Positions 38,310-51,604 of a stretch of DNA of 64,000 nt are shown here, piece by piece. How positions within the stretch are numbered: the first letter of the stretch is position 1; each line of letters starts with the position of its first letter. Both the position numbers and the translations under genes were made by a program. The DNA is from Scatophagus argus (lineage: Eukaryota > Chordata > Actinopteri > Scatophagidae): assembly GCF_020382885.2 (NCBI RefSeq), contig NC_058503.1, forward strand, positions 21,089,535 through 21,153,534, in the 5' to 3' direction. The notes beneath the pieces were generated by a model. The model made no database searches. It was not told where the DNA came from and was given only the letters and a program-made list of their open reading frames with translations.

Positions 38310-39344
38310 CACTTCTCCTGCAAACTGCAGCAGGCTTTTCTTCAGGGTTTCTCCGTGTTTGGCTGCAGTTCTGGGAGTCTGTATTACCAAATTTACAGCA
38401 TGCGAGCTGTGATTTTCATTAGGAGATAGTTTTCTCTTTCTCTGCTGGCGACACCAGTCCAGCTCTGGTGTTCATTCTGAAGAAAACAGATGAGGCAACA
38501 TTTGAATTAAACGCTTGAAAAATGCTTCAGCAGTTTTTAAGCCACAATCCTGAGCAAAATTTTTACTCGTGACCTTCACAAGATTTTCTCCCATCCGACC
38601 CCACAGTGCTCGTCAGGACGATGCCACCGTGTTTTACACCAAACATTATAATTTAGATTGACTGTGAACAAGCTCAACTTTGGATTCAGAGTTACAACAT
38701 GAAAAGGTGTGAGGTGAAAACCTTCTACAGGAACTGTATTTATGCACATGTGTGCAATTTGACATTTTTATACACTCTGAAATGTAATAATAAAGATAGA
38801 AGTCTTTCTTTGAATTGTCCGCCTCAGTGATTTGGCCTCGTGCCTCACCTTGTTACACAACCTGATTGTGTCAACAGTCCGTACTCACAGCCTTTTTGCA
38901 CTCAGTGAAGGTTACATGTGTAAATGACTCTTGTCATCGTTGTATAAGCAGGAGATCGGTGACCCACGTCTAGTTTCTCGGTCACTTTCAAAAATAAAGT
39001 GCATACTTGATTTACCTTAGCTTTCTGCGTGGTCATGGAACCCATGACATTTCATTTTACAGCTTCTGGTTGGAAATCTTGAACATGAAGTTGTCATGTG
39101 TGACCTTGTGACTACATCGCTGGTGCTATAAATTCAGGCTAGGCTCAGCAAATTCTCGAGTCTTGAGTAACAAACCCCCAAGGCCTCCTGAGTAGGCCGT
39201 CTCAGAAGGAGAAGCTCACGTTTGGCTCCCAGCACTGGATAAGAAACTTTGCACTTTCATCTCAGCATTTTTCGCTTCCTTTCGAAAACGGACGAAAATC
39301 CCTCGTCCTCAGCCCTTTTTCGACCTGACAAGTAATAAGATAAG
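38310..39344. other. Downstream of wdr75, nothing recognised
   Basis: Between the first wdr75 poly(A) signal and the LINE fragment. It includes further AATAAA motifs that could extend the wdr75 3' UTR. No ORF with similarity was found. Confidence 0.45.
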
Positions 39345-39830
39345 ATGAACTTTATTGATCACCGCAGTGGGGCAATTCACTTGTCGTGGCAGCTCACAAG
39401 AACAGAATAGAGTACGAAAAAGGGTGCAAAAACAGTTACAAAAAATACTGAGAAATGAACAATATGCAGCTATATACAAGTCCTCATAAGGGAGGAAATG
39501 AGGACGAGACTGTTGAGCTGTACAGTCTAACAGCAGTGGGAATGAAGGACCTGCTGTAGCTCCTTCCTACACTGAGGGTGTAGCAGTCTGCCGCTGAAGA
39601 AGCTGCTCAGAGCCTCCACTGGTGTTGTCCATGATGGATGTCAGCTTGGCTAATGTCCTCCTGTCACCCAATGGGCAGCCCAGGACAGAGCTGGTCTTTT
39701 TCTGTCCCGGTCCGTGCTGCCTGGTCCCCACCAGACCACAGCGTAGTGAATAGCAGAGGCTACCACAGAGTTATAAAATGTCTGTAGGAGGGGCCTGCAC
39801 GCTCCAAATATCGGCTTTGGTCATCAATCT
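39345..39830 (-). mobile_element. LINE 3' fragment (fish non-LTR retrotransposon)
   Basis: The plus strand reads AAGATGAACTTTATTGATC, then GGACCTGCTGTAGCTCCTTC, GCAGTCTGCCGCTGAAGAAG and CATGATGGATGTCAGCTTGG. This order is familiar from the 3' coding part and tail of a very abundant fish LINE, here on the minus strand. Interrupted by stops and indels, so inactive. Confidence 0.7.
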
Positions 39831-42800
39831 GGGTCACCCCACATTTTCTTATCAAGTGCAAAGCCGTTTATCTGTCACTTTTATTGGCTTGATAAGAGCT
39901 GGGATTGTAAATGCAGAAGACGAATTCAGTGTGTGTATGTAAAAATATATATACTGTGAATAAAGCTGATTCTTCTTCTTCTTCTGAATCTAGCGAACAC
40001 ATTAGGTGTCTTTTTATATATATATTCTGTAGAAAACCAAGCAGCTTTTTAGAAATATTTAGACTGAGTTAGGCGAGCAGTTTCCCTCTGTTTCCACTCT
40101 TTATGTCAGATTAAGCTACGTCAGCTAAGTGCTGTCCGATGCTTCTTATCCTGTTATCTGAAAATTCCCTCTTCTCACATTTTTCCAAAATGTCAAATGT
40201 TTCATTTAATTTACTCTCAAACTAAGCAGCATTAACTTTCCTTTTACAAACTTTTATTGACTGACTTGTGAAACTGAGTGACGTCTGAGCTTCTGATGCC
40301 TGACTTTCCATATCAACAGTGATATCAGTTAAATGTTATTTCTGATACTACAGTTAAAGGTTTTTCCTGGAAGCTTCACCTTTAGAAAAACAAGTGAACA
40401 TGCACAAGGGCTTTTACGGCACATTAAGACCAAATGTGATCTGCCACTGTGTGTGTTGTGATCGTTATCTCAGAAGATAATAGAGAACTTTCACATAAAG
40501 AAGAAGATATGTCTACTCTAAACACTTATCTCGAGTCCCACTTCCTTGGATATTGGACTTTAACAGAGGTTATGTGCCTCTTCAAGCTCGAGGAGGGGCC
40601 TAAATCACACCTTTCTTAAGACGTCCCTCCTCACGTTGAACCTTCTGTCCTCGTACTGACAAATCCTACTCAAATACTTTCATTGCAGAGTGAGGAGAAA
40701 CAACAAAACAACCATGTTGACATAATCCTAAAACAGGATATGCAAACAAAACAGTAGATAAAATCACATTTCCGCACTACTCAAGTGCTGCGGGACAGAT
40801 CAGGGCTTGTATTGCTTACAGTACAATAGTGATTGATTGATCATGTTCAATGTGGTACAAGAAAGCCTCCATCTTCATGTTAAATGTGTTTGTGTGCTTT
40901 GGCCTTTTCATTGCTGTTGTTCAGATTTGTGAGAGAAGGGGTCTGTGAGAATGCCAGATATTTCTGTAACGTCTGACACGGGAACATCTGACAAGCCTAC
41001 AGAGACTAATTTTTATTGTGTATTCATTAGCTGTCCTACTTATTAGCACGGCGTTGGTATTTGGTGTTACATAAACCTCTTAAATTGCCACTAGCTCCCG
41101 ATATACTCACACTTTCATGATGTGGCTATCAGAAACACACTGTGCTAAAACGCTGAGTCATAACCCATTACTGTGCGCCAGGCTGAGCCCTTCTGTCCAG
41201 CAAAAAACCAGGTCAAGCCTTGTCTTTTCTGCCGGCATGCAAGTCCAGATCATCCAGCTCAGCTTTAAGTCACTCAGTTTAACACTGGCTGAAAGAAAGG
41301 AATTCTGGGGAGGAAATTAGCTGCTAACTCTGCTGTGGTATGCGAACCCAGCCAAGCCTGAGAAAAACACAATACACTGCGCGCACACACACACACACAC
41401 ACACGACTAAACAGACAGGCAATTGTGAAGGTTTTTCTTTATTCAGGAGACCTCATGCAGTACAAGCAGTACCAACATTATTATATTCAGTGAGATTTAT
41501 TACAAAAAAATTGATGATTTCTTTATGATTTAATGCTTTCGTCTACTGAACTACAACTATGTATGTATATATATATGTAACACTGATATATGTATAAACA
41601 GAGAGAGAGATATATATGGTCAGATTTAAGCAGTATGATACAGATGTACTCAAATGATACACAATTTCTTTTTTAAATCTTTATGAAACCTCCATTTGTC
41701 ACAAAATGTTAACACTAGATATATAAAAAGGTAAAAAAAAAACAGCATGGCAACAAGATACACCTTTTTTTTTTTTGCATTTTCTAATTGTATATTTAAG
41801 TATAAATATAAAGTTATGGCCATGTGTGATGTTCCTGAATCAGCAGACCAGCAGTTTTAAGAGCTGAGTTTGAGGTTACGTTAAACCCCGAGTGGAACGT
41901 GAAAATGAAGCTCGCAGCACACCTGCAGACATCCTGGCTCACCAGGTTTCATGGGAAAGTGCAGCTAAAGAGTGGCCTTCTGTTCTCCAACATCTGCTGC
42001 GGCCACTTCTGTTTCCAACCTAAATATTCCGTCCTCCCCTTTACCAAAATCTTGACTAGACTGGCTAGACTTTCTACGGGTGGCGTGCGGCCATTTGCCG
42101 TCGTGGTGTAGCCACATGTGTGCGTCAAACAGCTGTCGAGGCTAATTTACAGTAAGGCGACAGAAATCACGGAGGGTCAGGGAGCGGATTACAGCTACAT
42201 TAACTACTTTACTTGAGCAAATCTTGAAAGTGAGATCAGGTTAGTTTGTGACAATTACAAATTATTCCTGTAAGGATGAAAAGTTGAAGCAGTAAAACAC
42301 AGCACAGGGGCTCTGCTGCTACAGCCTAACTGGGTCTGGTGTGACCAGTGGCTAATGCTAATATTAACAAACATTTAGGCACTGATATTGCTGAATAACT
42401 GACCTTACTCAGTCAGTTTGCTGTCTTTTTGAGTTTTATCATTTACTATTATCCTGCACGTATCCACACGGCTTCATCTACCTTCGCTTTTCTTTTGCTT
42501 CAAGGGAAAAGAGGAAAGACACAAACTTTCACAAGATTCTTTTGAAATGCATTTTCTAGAATGTCAATGCAAGAATGCTGAAGCTTGCAGCATTAAGAAA
42601 TAAAAAGCCTCATTCAGTCCTGGACGGTCCAGCGCCTGCTGGCAGTCTGAGGCGGTAAACTGAGAGGAGGGAGAAAAGAAATTGCTGACTAAGCTCCCTG
42701 GCTGACTTTTGGAGGAAACGGGGGTATCTGGGTAAATCTCAGGGTGTATTCAGACTTTTTCACCGTACATTTTTTGCTCAAGAACATGAGTGCTGAGTGT

Positions 42801-44104
42801 TACAATATGTGCCTTTTTTTAACCACAATACCCCCACAGCACCTGAATAGACAAGGAAACTATTAGTGATTTAAAATAAGATCGAGAGCCTGGGGGTGGG
42901 GGTTGAGGGCTGAGTCAGGACTTAAGCCTTGTGCAAAAATATTGATCAAATGCCTGATCACGCATTAGGTGTAACTACAGACTTCTATCACTTAAAGTGC
43001 CTGTGTATCAACAATGATTGAGAAAATTACTCAAGAGAACATAAGATCAAATGGTGACAAAATAACACTATTGATGTAAACTACCAGAAAAAATAGATTT
43101 AAGTACAGTCTCAGAGTGGGTTAGAAATATTCAGATAAACTCTGGGTGTATGAAAGCATTAGTGAACCAACACAACTACTGTTACCTGACGTAAAAATAA
43201 ACATTTGGAATGCTTCAGACAGATTTCCCTCACTTCCTTTTATGCCACGCGCGGACTTTGACTTTGGTAACTGAGAGAACTATTGACAAGGGTGCATAGG
43301 AGCTTCTTTCGTATGGCACAAACGCAAGCGCGCAACACAATACTGATGATACAGTTACCATAAAACCCACCGTCTGCTTTTCCTGAATAAATACAGTTAA
43401 TTGCATAACCCTTATAACCACACATTAAGGAGACTAGATCGCAGTTTTGTGTTTGGTTAAATAAAAGGTATCTTCCCGCCCTGCGGAGGAAGACGTCCAC
43501 AGCCTGCTCATCATACATGGACATGTAGGCTATCAGAGAACAGCTAGCAGACACAGCTACAGCACCAATGAAGTCACTGAGAGGCAAGCTGCAGAAAAAG
43601 GTGGTACGCTCTGCTTTACAGGCGTCCCCTTCAATCCAAGTGCCTGCTCGCCTGCAAGATTTCTCCCTCGTTTTGCCTTTTAGTTAGCTGAGGCACCCTT
43701 TAAACATCTTTACAGGAGAATATTTTACAGTGTCTTGTCCCCTGATTTCTTTAACGAGACCCACACCGTGGTAACAAGCCTCACAGTGATGGATCCTTGT
43801 TTGACAGTACATGTATGGATCAGAGGGCGTGGACCCATAGATGAGAGACTGAGGCTTTCATCTGACTCCCAGACTGAAAGCATTAGAGAAAACCTGCCTT
43901 ATCTAGAGTTTTGTTACGGATTAGTTTTCTACAGCTTACCACCTTCTGCTAATGAGTAGTGCTTTGTTAATTGCTACGCAAAGCATGTTAATTTGCTTTT
44001 CTCTGGTGTACGTTAGCATTCAGCAAACATGTTAGATAAATAAGATGCCGGGCTGGGGTAAGGCTTGAGAAATATGTACCCGGGACGGAGTCTCTTTAAT
44101 GTGG
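39831..44104. other. wdr75-slc40a1 tail-to-tail interval, probably including the slc40a1 3' UTR
   Basis: No gene recognised. Candidate minus-strand AATAAA signals occur at 41496-41501 and 41438-41443, giving a possible 2.6-kb slc40a1 3' UTR, with an (AC)n tract just beyond at 41383-41404. The short minus-strand open frames around 43230-43590 have no family similarity. The 3' UTR extent is an inference. Confidence 0.4.
41383..41404 (+). repeat. (AC)n microsatellite
   Basis: Dinucleotide tract of 11 units in the interval downstream of slc40a1. Confidence 0.9.
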
Positions 44105-47100
44105 TTAGACGGTGGTAGGAGGTGAGGGGCTGTCAACCGTCTCCACCTTCTGCTCCGGCGAGCAGCAGAGGAAGAGGCGGTTTCCCAGGTTCTTGAAGGC
44201 AAACACAAAGTACATGACATGGCCCATGGCCACGAAGGAGACAGAGATGATGACCAGCAGGCCGAAAGCCTCTGGGTTCGGAGCCAGAATCACCATGATG
44301 AAGTGCAGCAGGTCCAAGAGGTAATTCATGGAGTTCTGGACGCCGTTGATCACACCTCGCTCTGACTCAATCACATTCTCCTGGATGAGCTGGGTCACTG
44401 TCAGGTCAAAAGACCACAGGCCTATAGGACAGAGATCAACAGTCAGTCCTAATGGTATTTCTTTTATAACCACAATAAAATCACTTCAGAAGACAACAGT
44501 AGCTGCAGCAGCAATTATCGGGCAGTATTACAGGAATCAAAGGTTGCAAATATTGCTTTGGCATCCGCAGGACATCCGACGAGGTCTTGTGACTGAAGTT
44601 CAACCTGTGGACCCTCTTGTGCCTGTTTGAATCATCTTTAGGAAGTCATAATTTAGGAAACAGCCTGTCATAATCTTAAAAGGAAGGAACAGATGCCAAC
44701 AAATCAAGGACAATCTAATTTCCTTTCAAATATCATTAACAAACTAATTAGAACTAGAGTTGTATACTGGCAAGAATGTGGCAATCTGATCAGGATACAG
44801 GAGATACGGTTCACTATACTACAATACTGTCAGAAAGGTGATATGCTGTTTCACAGGCCTGTGTTCTTTGTGTTTGGGCGAATGATATGTGTTTAACTTC
44901 TTCCTGCCTCAGATGATGTTGGAGTGAAGTGTCAAATGTCAACGATAGATTACAGTGCTGCTAGCTTGTTGTTAGAGGATTAAACAGAACACAAGACGAA
45001 CCACTGCCATGATTATTTGCAAAATAAATTATAAATTAAAAAAAAGTGCAGTTGCTTCTGTGTACAGTGTTAGTATTAGAAAATATCGCAATACTCTTTT
45101 CTTACACTATGTATCATTTACTTCAATGGCAGTTGATAATCGTTTGCACTTTGGAGCTTCTACTCTGCTCCAAAAACAAAATAACATGAAGGTATTGAGA
45201 TAACAACTCTTACCAACTCTAGCAGCAATGACGCCGGCAAACAGCAGACTAACAGACATGTAGGACTGCAGAGGTGGCACCTCTTCAGCTGGTGCAGGAG
45301 TAGTGACGTTTCCACCTGTAAGAACGCCGGTGAGACTGTGGTCGGCCTCGGGCAGCGTCTTCTCTCCGATCAGGTGGGTGTAAAGGTCCTGGAAGGGCGA
45401 GACGCTGAGGTCGAAGGGGCTCCCAGGAGCAAAGACAGAGACAACACACAGCATGAGGCAGGACAGCTGGGCCACGCCGGAAATGAAGCCTGTGCGAATC
45501 AGGCCACACTTCTTGCGAACCCAAGTGAAGGCGACAGTGCCACAAATGCCCGACACAGCTGAGGCCCCCATCAGCAGGCTGAGCACCGAGCCGTTAAGGC
45601 CCTGCGTGTAGGCGTAGCCTGTGGTGATGCAGTCGAAGCCCAGCACTGTCATGTAGAGGAAAGCCAGGGACATGCCGGCAAAGAAGATGTTCTGGTTGTA
45701 GTAGGCCACCCAGCCGGCCTTGAAGGTGCGCAGAGGTTCGGCCACCTGGTAGCAACAGCCACGCTGCTTGGGAGAGTCAGGCTTGGTCACGACTGAGCCC
45801 TCAGTCATCAGTGGCTGAGACGACTCCTCCGGACTCTGGCCATTCTCCAAGTCTGTGAAAGGGCAGAAGCAAGAAGAGATTTAGCTAAATTCAGACTGAA
45901 TCATCACATCCAAAACTCTCCAAATTCCACCAATGAGCAAGATGCTCATTGCCAATCAGATGGTACGGATCCGACACAAGGTTTCTGTAGGTACCTCTTG
46001 ATGGGCTGAGCTGTTTGAGCTCCTGTTGCTGTTCCTTCTGACCGGCTTTCACGGCTAACGCCGGCGTCTTCTGGTAGACCTTCCACAGCAGTGCGTACTC
46101 CACACACATGGAGCACAGGTTCCAGCCGGAGATGAAGCCGCAACCAACGAAATGGGAGCCAAAGGCCATTATCTGACCCACTAGCATGGGAGCCAGGATG
46201 TTGGTCAGCTGGTCGATAATCCGCACTGTGGCATTCATGTCTGTTGGGTAGAGGAGTGGAATGGAGATGCAAGTAAATATTAAGTTCTTGATTTAGTAGA
46301 AAATGTGAGTAAACCCACTGCAGTCCTCAAATTCTGGTAGGTTTTAGATTCATATGATATCAGGCTTTAGAAAAACATTGGGACTAGCATGGCAGAGTGA
46401 TAAGGTCATTGGTTCATAGTGTTTTCCACCATGTGAGCAAACCTTTTAAATTACAATTACGAACATAACCGGTCAAAATGAGAGTGAGTCAGCATCTGGG
46501 TTCAAAGTCTGACCCACTGAAGAGATCTGATAACGCCTCATGTGACACCTAGATTTGATGACAAGTCAGCAGCAGATACAAAACACTGACCTGCCAACTT
46601 GCTGCTGTCTGATCCTGCCACAACCACCACCCAGTCCCTCTGGATGGTGATGGATGTCGCCGTGCTGGCTAGGTTGGCGATGTTGGCGATGGTGATCACC
46701 AGGATGTAGCAGGTGGTCTGGAAAAAAAATTGCATTTTAATTTCTTTTCCATTAAGTGGCAAAGCTTGAAATGTTCCATATTTATTTACTGAATGAATAG
46801 GTGAACATATCCAGTATTTCTGAAGCAAAAATGTCAGAAAATAACACGTTGCTCAGCTTATCCCTGTTATCATATCAGATTTTTCTCCGAGGCTCAGGAA
46901 CCACTGCCCTAGAGCAAATGTCTATTAATCCACAGCTAGAAATAATCCCCAACAAATGCACTATTTACTTCTGCTTAACAAACATTTGTGCTTTTCAAAA
47001 CTTGACAGCTTCTGGAGGAACAAACTGGCCTTGAGCCACAGGCCATATACAAGACAGGGAAGTCGTGCAGGACATATAAAATGATATTATTGGTAAAAAT

Positions 47101-49294
47101 GTACCGAAATACCAACTTTATCCTTTAAACGTGGATATGTAAGATTTGCACCTATGGTACGTGCCTTCACCATTTGTTGAAAATGCCTCCACTTACCGAA
47201 TAGTTGGAAACACAGATCTCGGCTGACACTAACAACAAACTACTTCGGCAAATGCAAAGCACAAACTAACCACTAACTTCCTATGGAAAAAAATCTATAA
47301 CATTCTGTGAAAAATGCTGACGAGAAAGAGCACGATGGCTAAAATAATAGTCTACACGTGACCCCAACTACAACACCAATGAAGACAAACTGGATGACAA
47401 ACAAAACGAGCAAACATGGCATATTTGATGTACAAGTGGTCGGTTTGTCGAACACGCTGGCCTGCTTGTTTGTTGACCTGCAAGTACACTGAAACACAGC
47501 CGCTCTGATGAGAACAGGCCAGGCCACGTTCCTCTCTCCGTCACGTGACAGGCCTCGAAGAACCTGCTGACTACACAGCCTTCAACAAGACCCTCAATCT
47601 CCCCTTTCACCACACACACACACACTCCAACAGCGGCCCTCCCTCTAAACACTCTCACATGGCAAAAATCCCCCTCCATTCTCTGGAGACCCAAAGGCGT
47701 CCCACATATGCAGACTGCAATGCTGGAGACTTTTGAACTTCAACCTGACACCTCGACTGATCTCAAAACTTGTGCTGTTTGTGGTGTTTGAACTCTTAAG
47801 AAGCCACATTGCTAAACAAGTGTAAACAAGCCCCTGACAAACCACAGACACAAATCATCTTGTCTCGCAGAGGACCGATGAGGATGGCGTGTTTAGGCGT
47901 CTCTCGTGCTTTGCTTATAAATGCAACACAGCAAGCTTTGTTTTCTTGTTATTACAAAATGATCATTAATTAATTATTGCAGCGTAAGAAGAAGAGCATG
48001 TTGAGTACGTAGGTTAGTGGAACAGTCAAAGGTCTTCTTGGTGTGAACTATGCTCACTTCACTGATCAGTAAAAGCTGTTCAACTCGTCATAAATCCTAT
48101 TGACAAGGGTCCATATCAGTAAAAGTGAGCAAGTTCCAGTCCTCGGGGACAGAGTGTTGTTCTTGAGGAAGGGGGATAAAAATGTTTTCAGTGAAAATCC
48201 CCATCAGATCACATTGTAACAGCGAGTGTGAAAAGACAGCACATGGGGGATCTTACCAGAATCCATCCATTGTAAAGCTCCACAAGCTGTTCTTTGAAAT
48301 GGAAAACAACCATCAGGAGGATCCCGCACACGATGACACAACTGTTCTGGACCAGCAGCGAAGTCTGGGCCACTGTGGAAACACCACGAAGGGACAGAAA
48401 TTAGGGACAGAAATCTGATCAAAGACAACGGATTTCTGTCTGACAAACCAGTTCATTAGGGGGCTCGAACAACATGGTCGGACACAATTTCCAGTCCCTG
48501 ATCTCATCTAATAACTTCGCCAAATTCCTCCAGACAAGCATTCAATAAGAGGGGCATTTAACTGTGAAAGGGAGGGAGGAAATCAGCTCATGTGCACGCT
48601 GCATACCACACCTGATTGGTGCTGCCTCTTACCTTTGAGTCTTGGATTCTTGTCCACCCAGTCCCCGATGATGGCTCCCAGTACCAGCACAGAACCGGCC
48701 ACCACCAGCCCGTAGACGGCCGTGAGCAGCAGGCTGTTCCCATACAGCTCCACCAGGAAAACAGCCACGGCGAAGTTCCACATTCGGTCACCCTGGAAAT
48801 TCAAATTCTGGTTATTTGAAGGCCAAACTGACACTTGATCACGAGACACGCGTGTTCAAATGTGTTTTTTAATTCATGTGCTGAGAAACTGTCATTTCGT
48901 TCAGTAATGACAGTTATGACGACATGCATTGCAACAGTAACACTTTCACGTTGTATTGCATCCAGTTTGACACTGCAAAGCCACGCACGGAGCCTGTCAT
49001 CACGGCGAGCATGTCCGGAAACCGTACAGATGCTGTATCACTTAAACTAACCATACTGTAAGCGTGACAGTGCCAGCGCCTCACTTACCCATGTTGACAG
49101 GGCATGTCCCATGTAAATCAGGAGCTTAGCCGAGGTGAAGAAGTCTCGGACAGATTCTGTAAAGGAAAACAGTCAACTGTTAGTGGTCCACATCCATCTT
49201 TTGTCCGCAGATGCGGCAGCTCCGTTTGGGAAACTTCGCATGCAGTGAAAAACGACCTACCACAGCATGTCTTCTTACGCTCAGAGTTATCCAT
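44105..49294 (-). CDS. slc40a1: Ferroportin (iron exporter), 8 coding exons
   Basis: The plasma-membrane Fe(II) exporter of vertebrates, internalised on hepcidin binding. Exons (5' to 3'): 49261-49294, 49089-49156, 48633-48792, 48257-48372, 46591-46717, 45995-46240, 45214-45852, 44105-44421. Total about 568 aa (human 571). Conserved stretches: [86 protein letters not shown], whose Cys (about residue 325) corresponds to the hepcidin-binding Cys326; and [20 protein letters not shown]. About a dozen hydrophobic segments are expected and their sequences are evident. The large intracellular loop ([10 protein letters not shown]... to QVAEPLRTF) is divergent, as usual. The start [11 protein letters not shown] lies in a short first coding exon. 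The 5' leader carries an IRE. Identity is secure. Confidence 0.98.
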
Positions 49295-49449
49295 TTTAAA
49301 GCTGTCCAAAAAAAATTATAATAATAACCAAGTGATTTGTTTCCCTCTCCTCTTTTGTAATAACGTACAATAAAACAGGTCGACTCGCAGCTACCACTGC
49401 ACAGGAAAAACACAAAAAGACACGACGTTTCTCCCTTTTGCTCCTCTCC

Positions 49450-49476
49450 AAACTTAGCTAACACTGTAGCTGAAGT
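49450..49476 (-). promoter_or_regulatory. slc40a1: Iron-responsive element in the slc40a1 5' UTR
   Basis: The minus strand reads CTTCAGCTA CAGTGT TAGCTAAG. This is a hexanucleotide loop of CAGUGN type closed by a perfect five-base-pair stem (AGCTA/TAGCT), with the bulged C on the 5' side and a lower stem CUU/AAG. It lies about 155 nt upstream of the ferroportin ATG. IRP1/IRP2 binding to a 5'-UTR IRE represses translation when iron is low, as established for mammalian ferroportin. The core is essentially the same as the human element. Confidence 0.95.
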
Positions 49477-49499
49477 CGGAAAGAAATTGTTTTATAGCC

Positions 49500-49700
49500 T
49501 ACAAAGTCGGACAGCCGTGCAAAACACGAAGATAGGAGCCGGATCCAGCACCGCTCAGTCGGACGGTTAGCTCCGCTCTGCCGCTGCTGTGTTTACGTCC
49601 GACCTCGAATATACCCACGCTGTCACGTGACCCGCCATCGTTCACCCTCCGGTCAACAACAAGCGCGGCCCTCCCACCAAAACAAAAGGAAAGCTGCACC
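49500..49700 (-). promoter_or_regulatory. slc40a1: slc40a1 proximal promoter region
   Basis: GC-rich stretch just upstream of the IRE-bearing leader, with an E-box CACGTG at 49624-49629 (GTCACGTGAC). No TATA box is evident at a convincing distance. The start site is inferred to lie near 49500-49600. Confidence 0.4.
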
Positions 49701-51213
49701 ACATCTGCACAAAAGGGCTGTCATTGTTTGGCGGCGTCGAAAATCTACCTGTTTACCTGCGTGACGCACACCTGAGGATTGGTTTATATTTTGTAGTGAT
49801 AATCTAAACTAAAAGCAGCAGCAGAGCAGCTGAATTATGTCTTCAGCCTGCTGACACTTCGAACACGTCCCAGTAAAAACTAACAGTTTCACAGTGTAAA
49901 AATACTCCAGTCTTATTCAAGCAGGATTGCCGAAGTGTTGGTGGGAAAATAAATTGAAAGTATCAAATGTTAAAGTACTTTTTATGCAGAAAACTGGCTC
50001 TCACGCCTGTTACGTATTACATTTTGAATTATATTACTGAGACATTAATGTATAAGTATTATTTTACTACTGTAGCTGGTGAAGGTGGAGCAAACTGCTG
50101 CACCTTACATGGAGTAACATGTTCGAGGTTTCATGAGTGCACCTTTGCCAAATACCAATAATGTCTTTATTGTTTAATTACATGTTGTGCTTTCTTTTTA
50201 AATGCATCCGGGAAGTACTTAAGTGGTAAAAATGAGCAAACGACACAAGAGCAAAGAGATTGCTTTGAAAGTTAAACATTAACTGAACCTGCCACTGCAA
50301 TTTGATGTCACACTACACAAATTAAAGCTGAGCGTTTGGGACATTTTGGCAGCGGAGAGGCTGCCGGTGTTGCCTTGACCTGGTGAAGCTGTTTACCAAG
50401 CAGCCTGTTGCAATAGAGCCTGGCAGTGAACAAAGAAAAACTGTGTACAAATCACAGATTTGGATGACTTGCATTTGTCCACCTATGTCAACAGAGGAGA
50501 ATCACAGCTCTAATTACAGGCTGCATAAATGAGGGAACACATCCAGAAGAAGTAGTAAACACTGGCACAGAGAGCACATGGCTTATCCTTTTCTTTTAAC
50601 CGAACTTGGATGCCCAGCGGACTATAAAAGGTTGTCATCAGCTGTTATCTGTGCTGGCTTTTCATTTTTTGTGGCTGTGTGATGTGTGAACAATATGAGA
50701 CATGCATTCAAGTGGGTTAATGTGCTGCGTCTCGTCTCAGATATGACAGATAAGAGGCTTTGATCTGATTGTTAGATCCAGCTCAGCTGTAACATGCTGT
50801 GAAATATCAGTTTGATTTAGAACAAATCCACACTGGTTTCATTCTATGTGGAAATATTTTTCATGCATTCAAATGAAAAATTCCAAATGGCTTTACAGCT
50901 AATGGTTCATATTTCTGATGTATTGTTTATAATATCTTAACCACTTTAAAGTGTTTTAAAAAGTCAAATCAAAGTATCTCTTCTTCCTCTTCCTCTTGGG
51001 AATATAATTGCCAGAGGTAGAAGCAGTGTTAATAAATAATTAATATTTAGACTACTATAAACTAAGATGAACAATGTCACACTCACATATAAGGAACAAC
51101 ATGAGTGGGTTATTCTTAATACAGAATTGTACTTTTTGCATAACATTTATGGAAGGTTGAGTCACCACCAACGCTAATCAAACAGCAGAATTTCAGGGGG
51201 CCTGAAGAGACGT
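49701..51213. other. slc40a1-asnsd1 intergenic region, proximal part
   Basis: No gene or RNA recognised. Confidence 0.45.
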
Positions 51214-51604
51214 TTAGCTTAGCTTAGCTTAGCTCAAAGACTGGAAACAAGTGGATACAGCAGCTGGCTCTCTCCAAAGGTAACAAAATCCACCTACCAG
51301 CCCCACTTAGGCTAATTAATTAACGTGCCAGTTCTTGTTTCTTTTGTCCTCACAGAGAACAAAATGTAAAAACGACACAAGGTTTTTTAAAACATCATCA
51401 CCATAAGGTTGCCAGGCACAAAGCGGAGACTGCAGGAAGTTGCTGCACCAGGCCAAGAAATAATCTGCTGAATAATCTCCCATAAATGCATAAAGCTGTA
51501 AAGTATTAATTGGAGAGCTTCATAGGTTCAGGTCGGGGGATTTTGTTACGTCTGGACAGAGCTGGCCTAGCTTGGTCCATTCTTGATGCTAAGCTAAGCT
51601 AGCT
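51214..51604. mobile_element. MITE-like fish element with AGCTTAGCTTAGCT inverted ends
   Basis: Starts with repeated TTAGC units (51214-51234) followed by AAAGACTGGAAAC and CCAAAGGTAACAAAATCC. It ends in GCTAAGCTAAGCTAGCT (51588-51604), the inverse of the start. Length about 390 bp, no coding capacity. The internal blocks match a widely dispersed fish repeat from memory, consistent with a non-autonomous DNA transposon. Confidence 0.65.

Noticed and set aside
43230-43590. Minus-strand open frames downstream of slc40a1 (63 and 115 codons)
   Set aside because: No family resemblance or splice logic; they lie in the presumed slc40a1 3' UTR.
49400-49425. Second CAGTG motif in the slc40a1 leader as a possible additional IRE
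   Set aside because: Around CAGTGG (minus strand) the flanking bases cannot form the five-pair upper stem with a bulged C.
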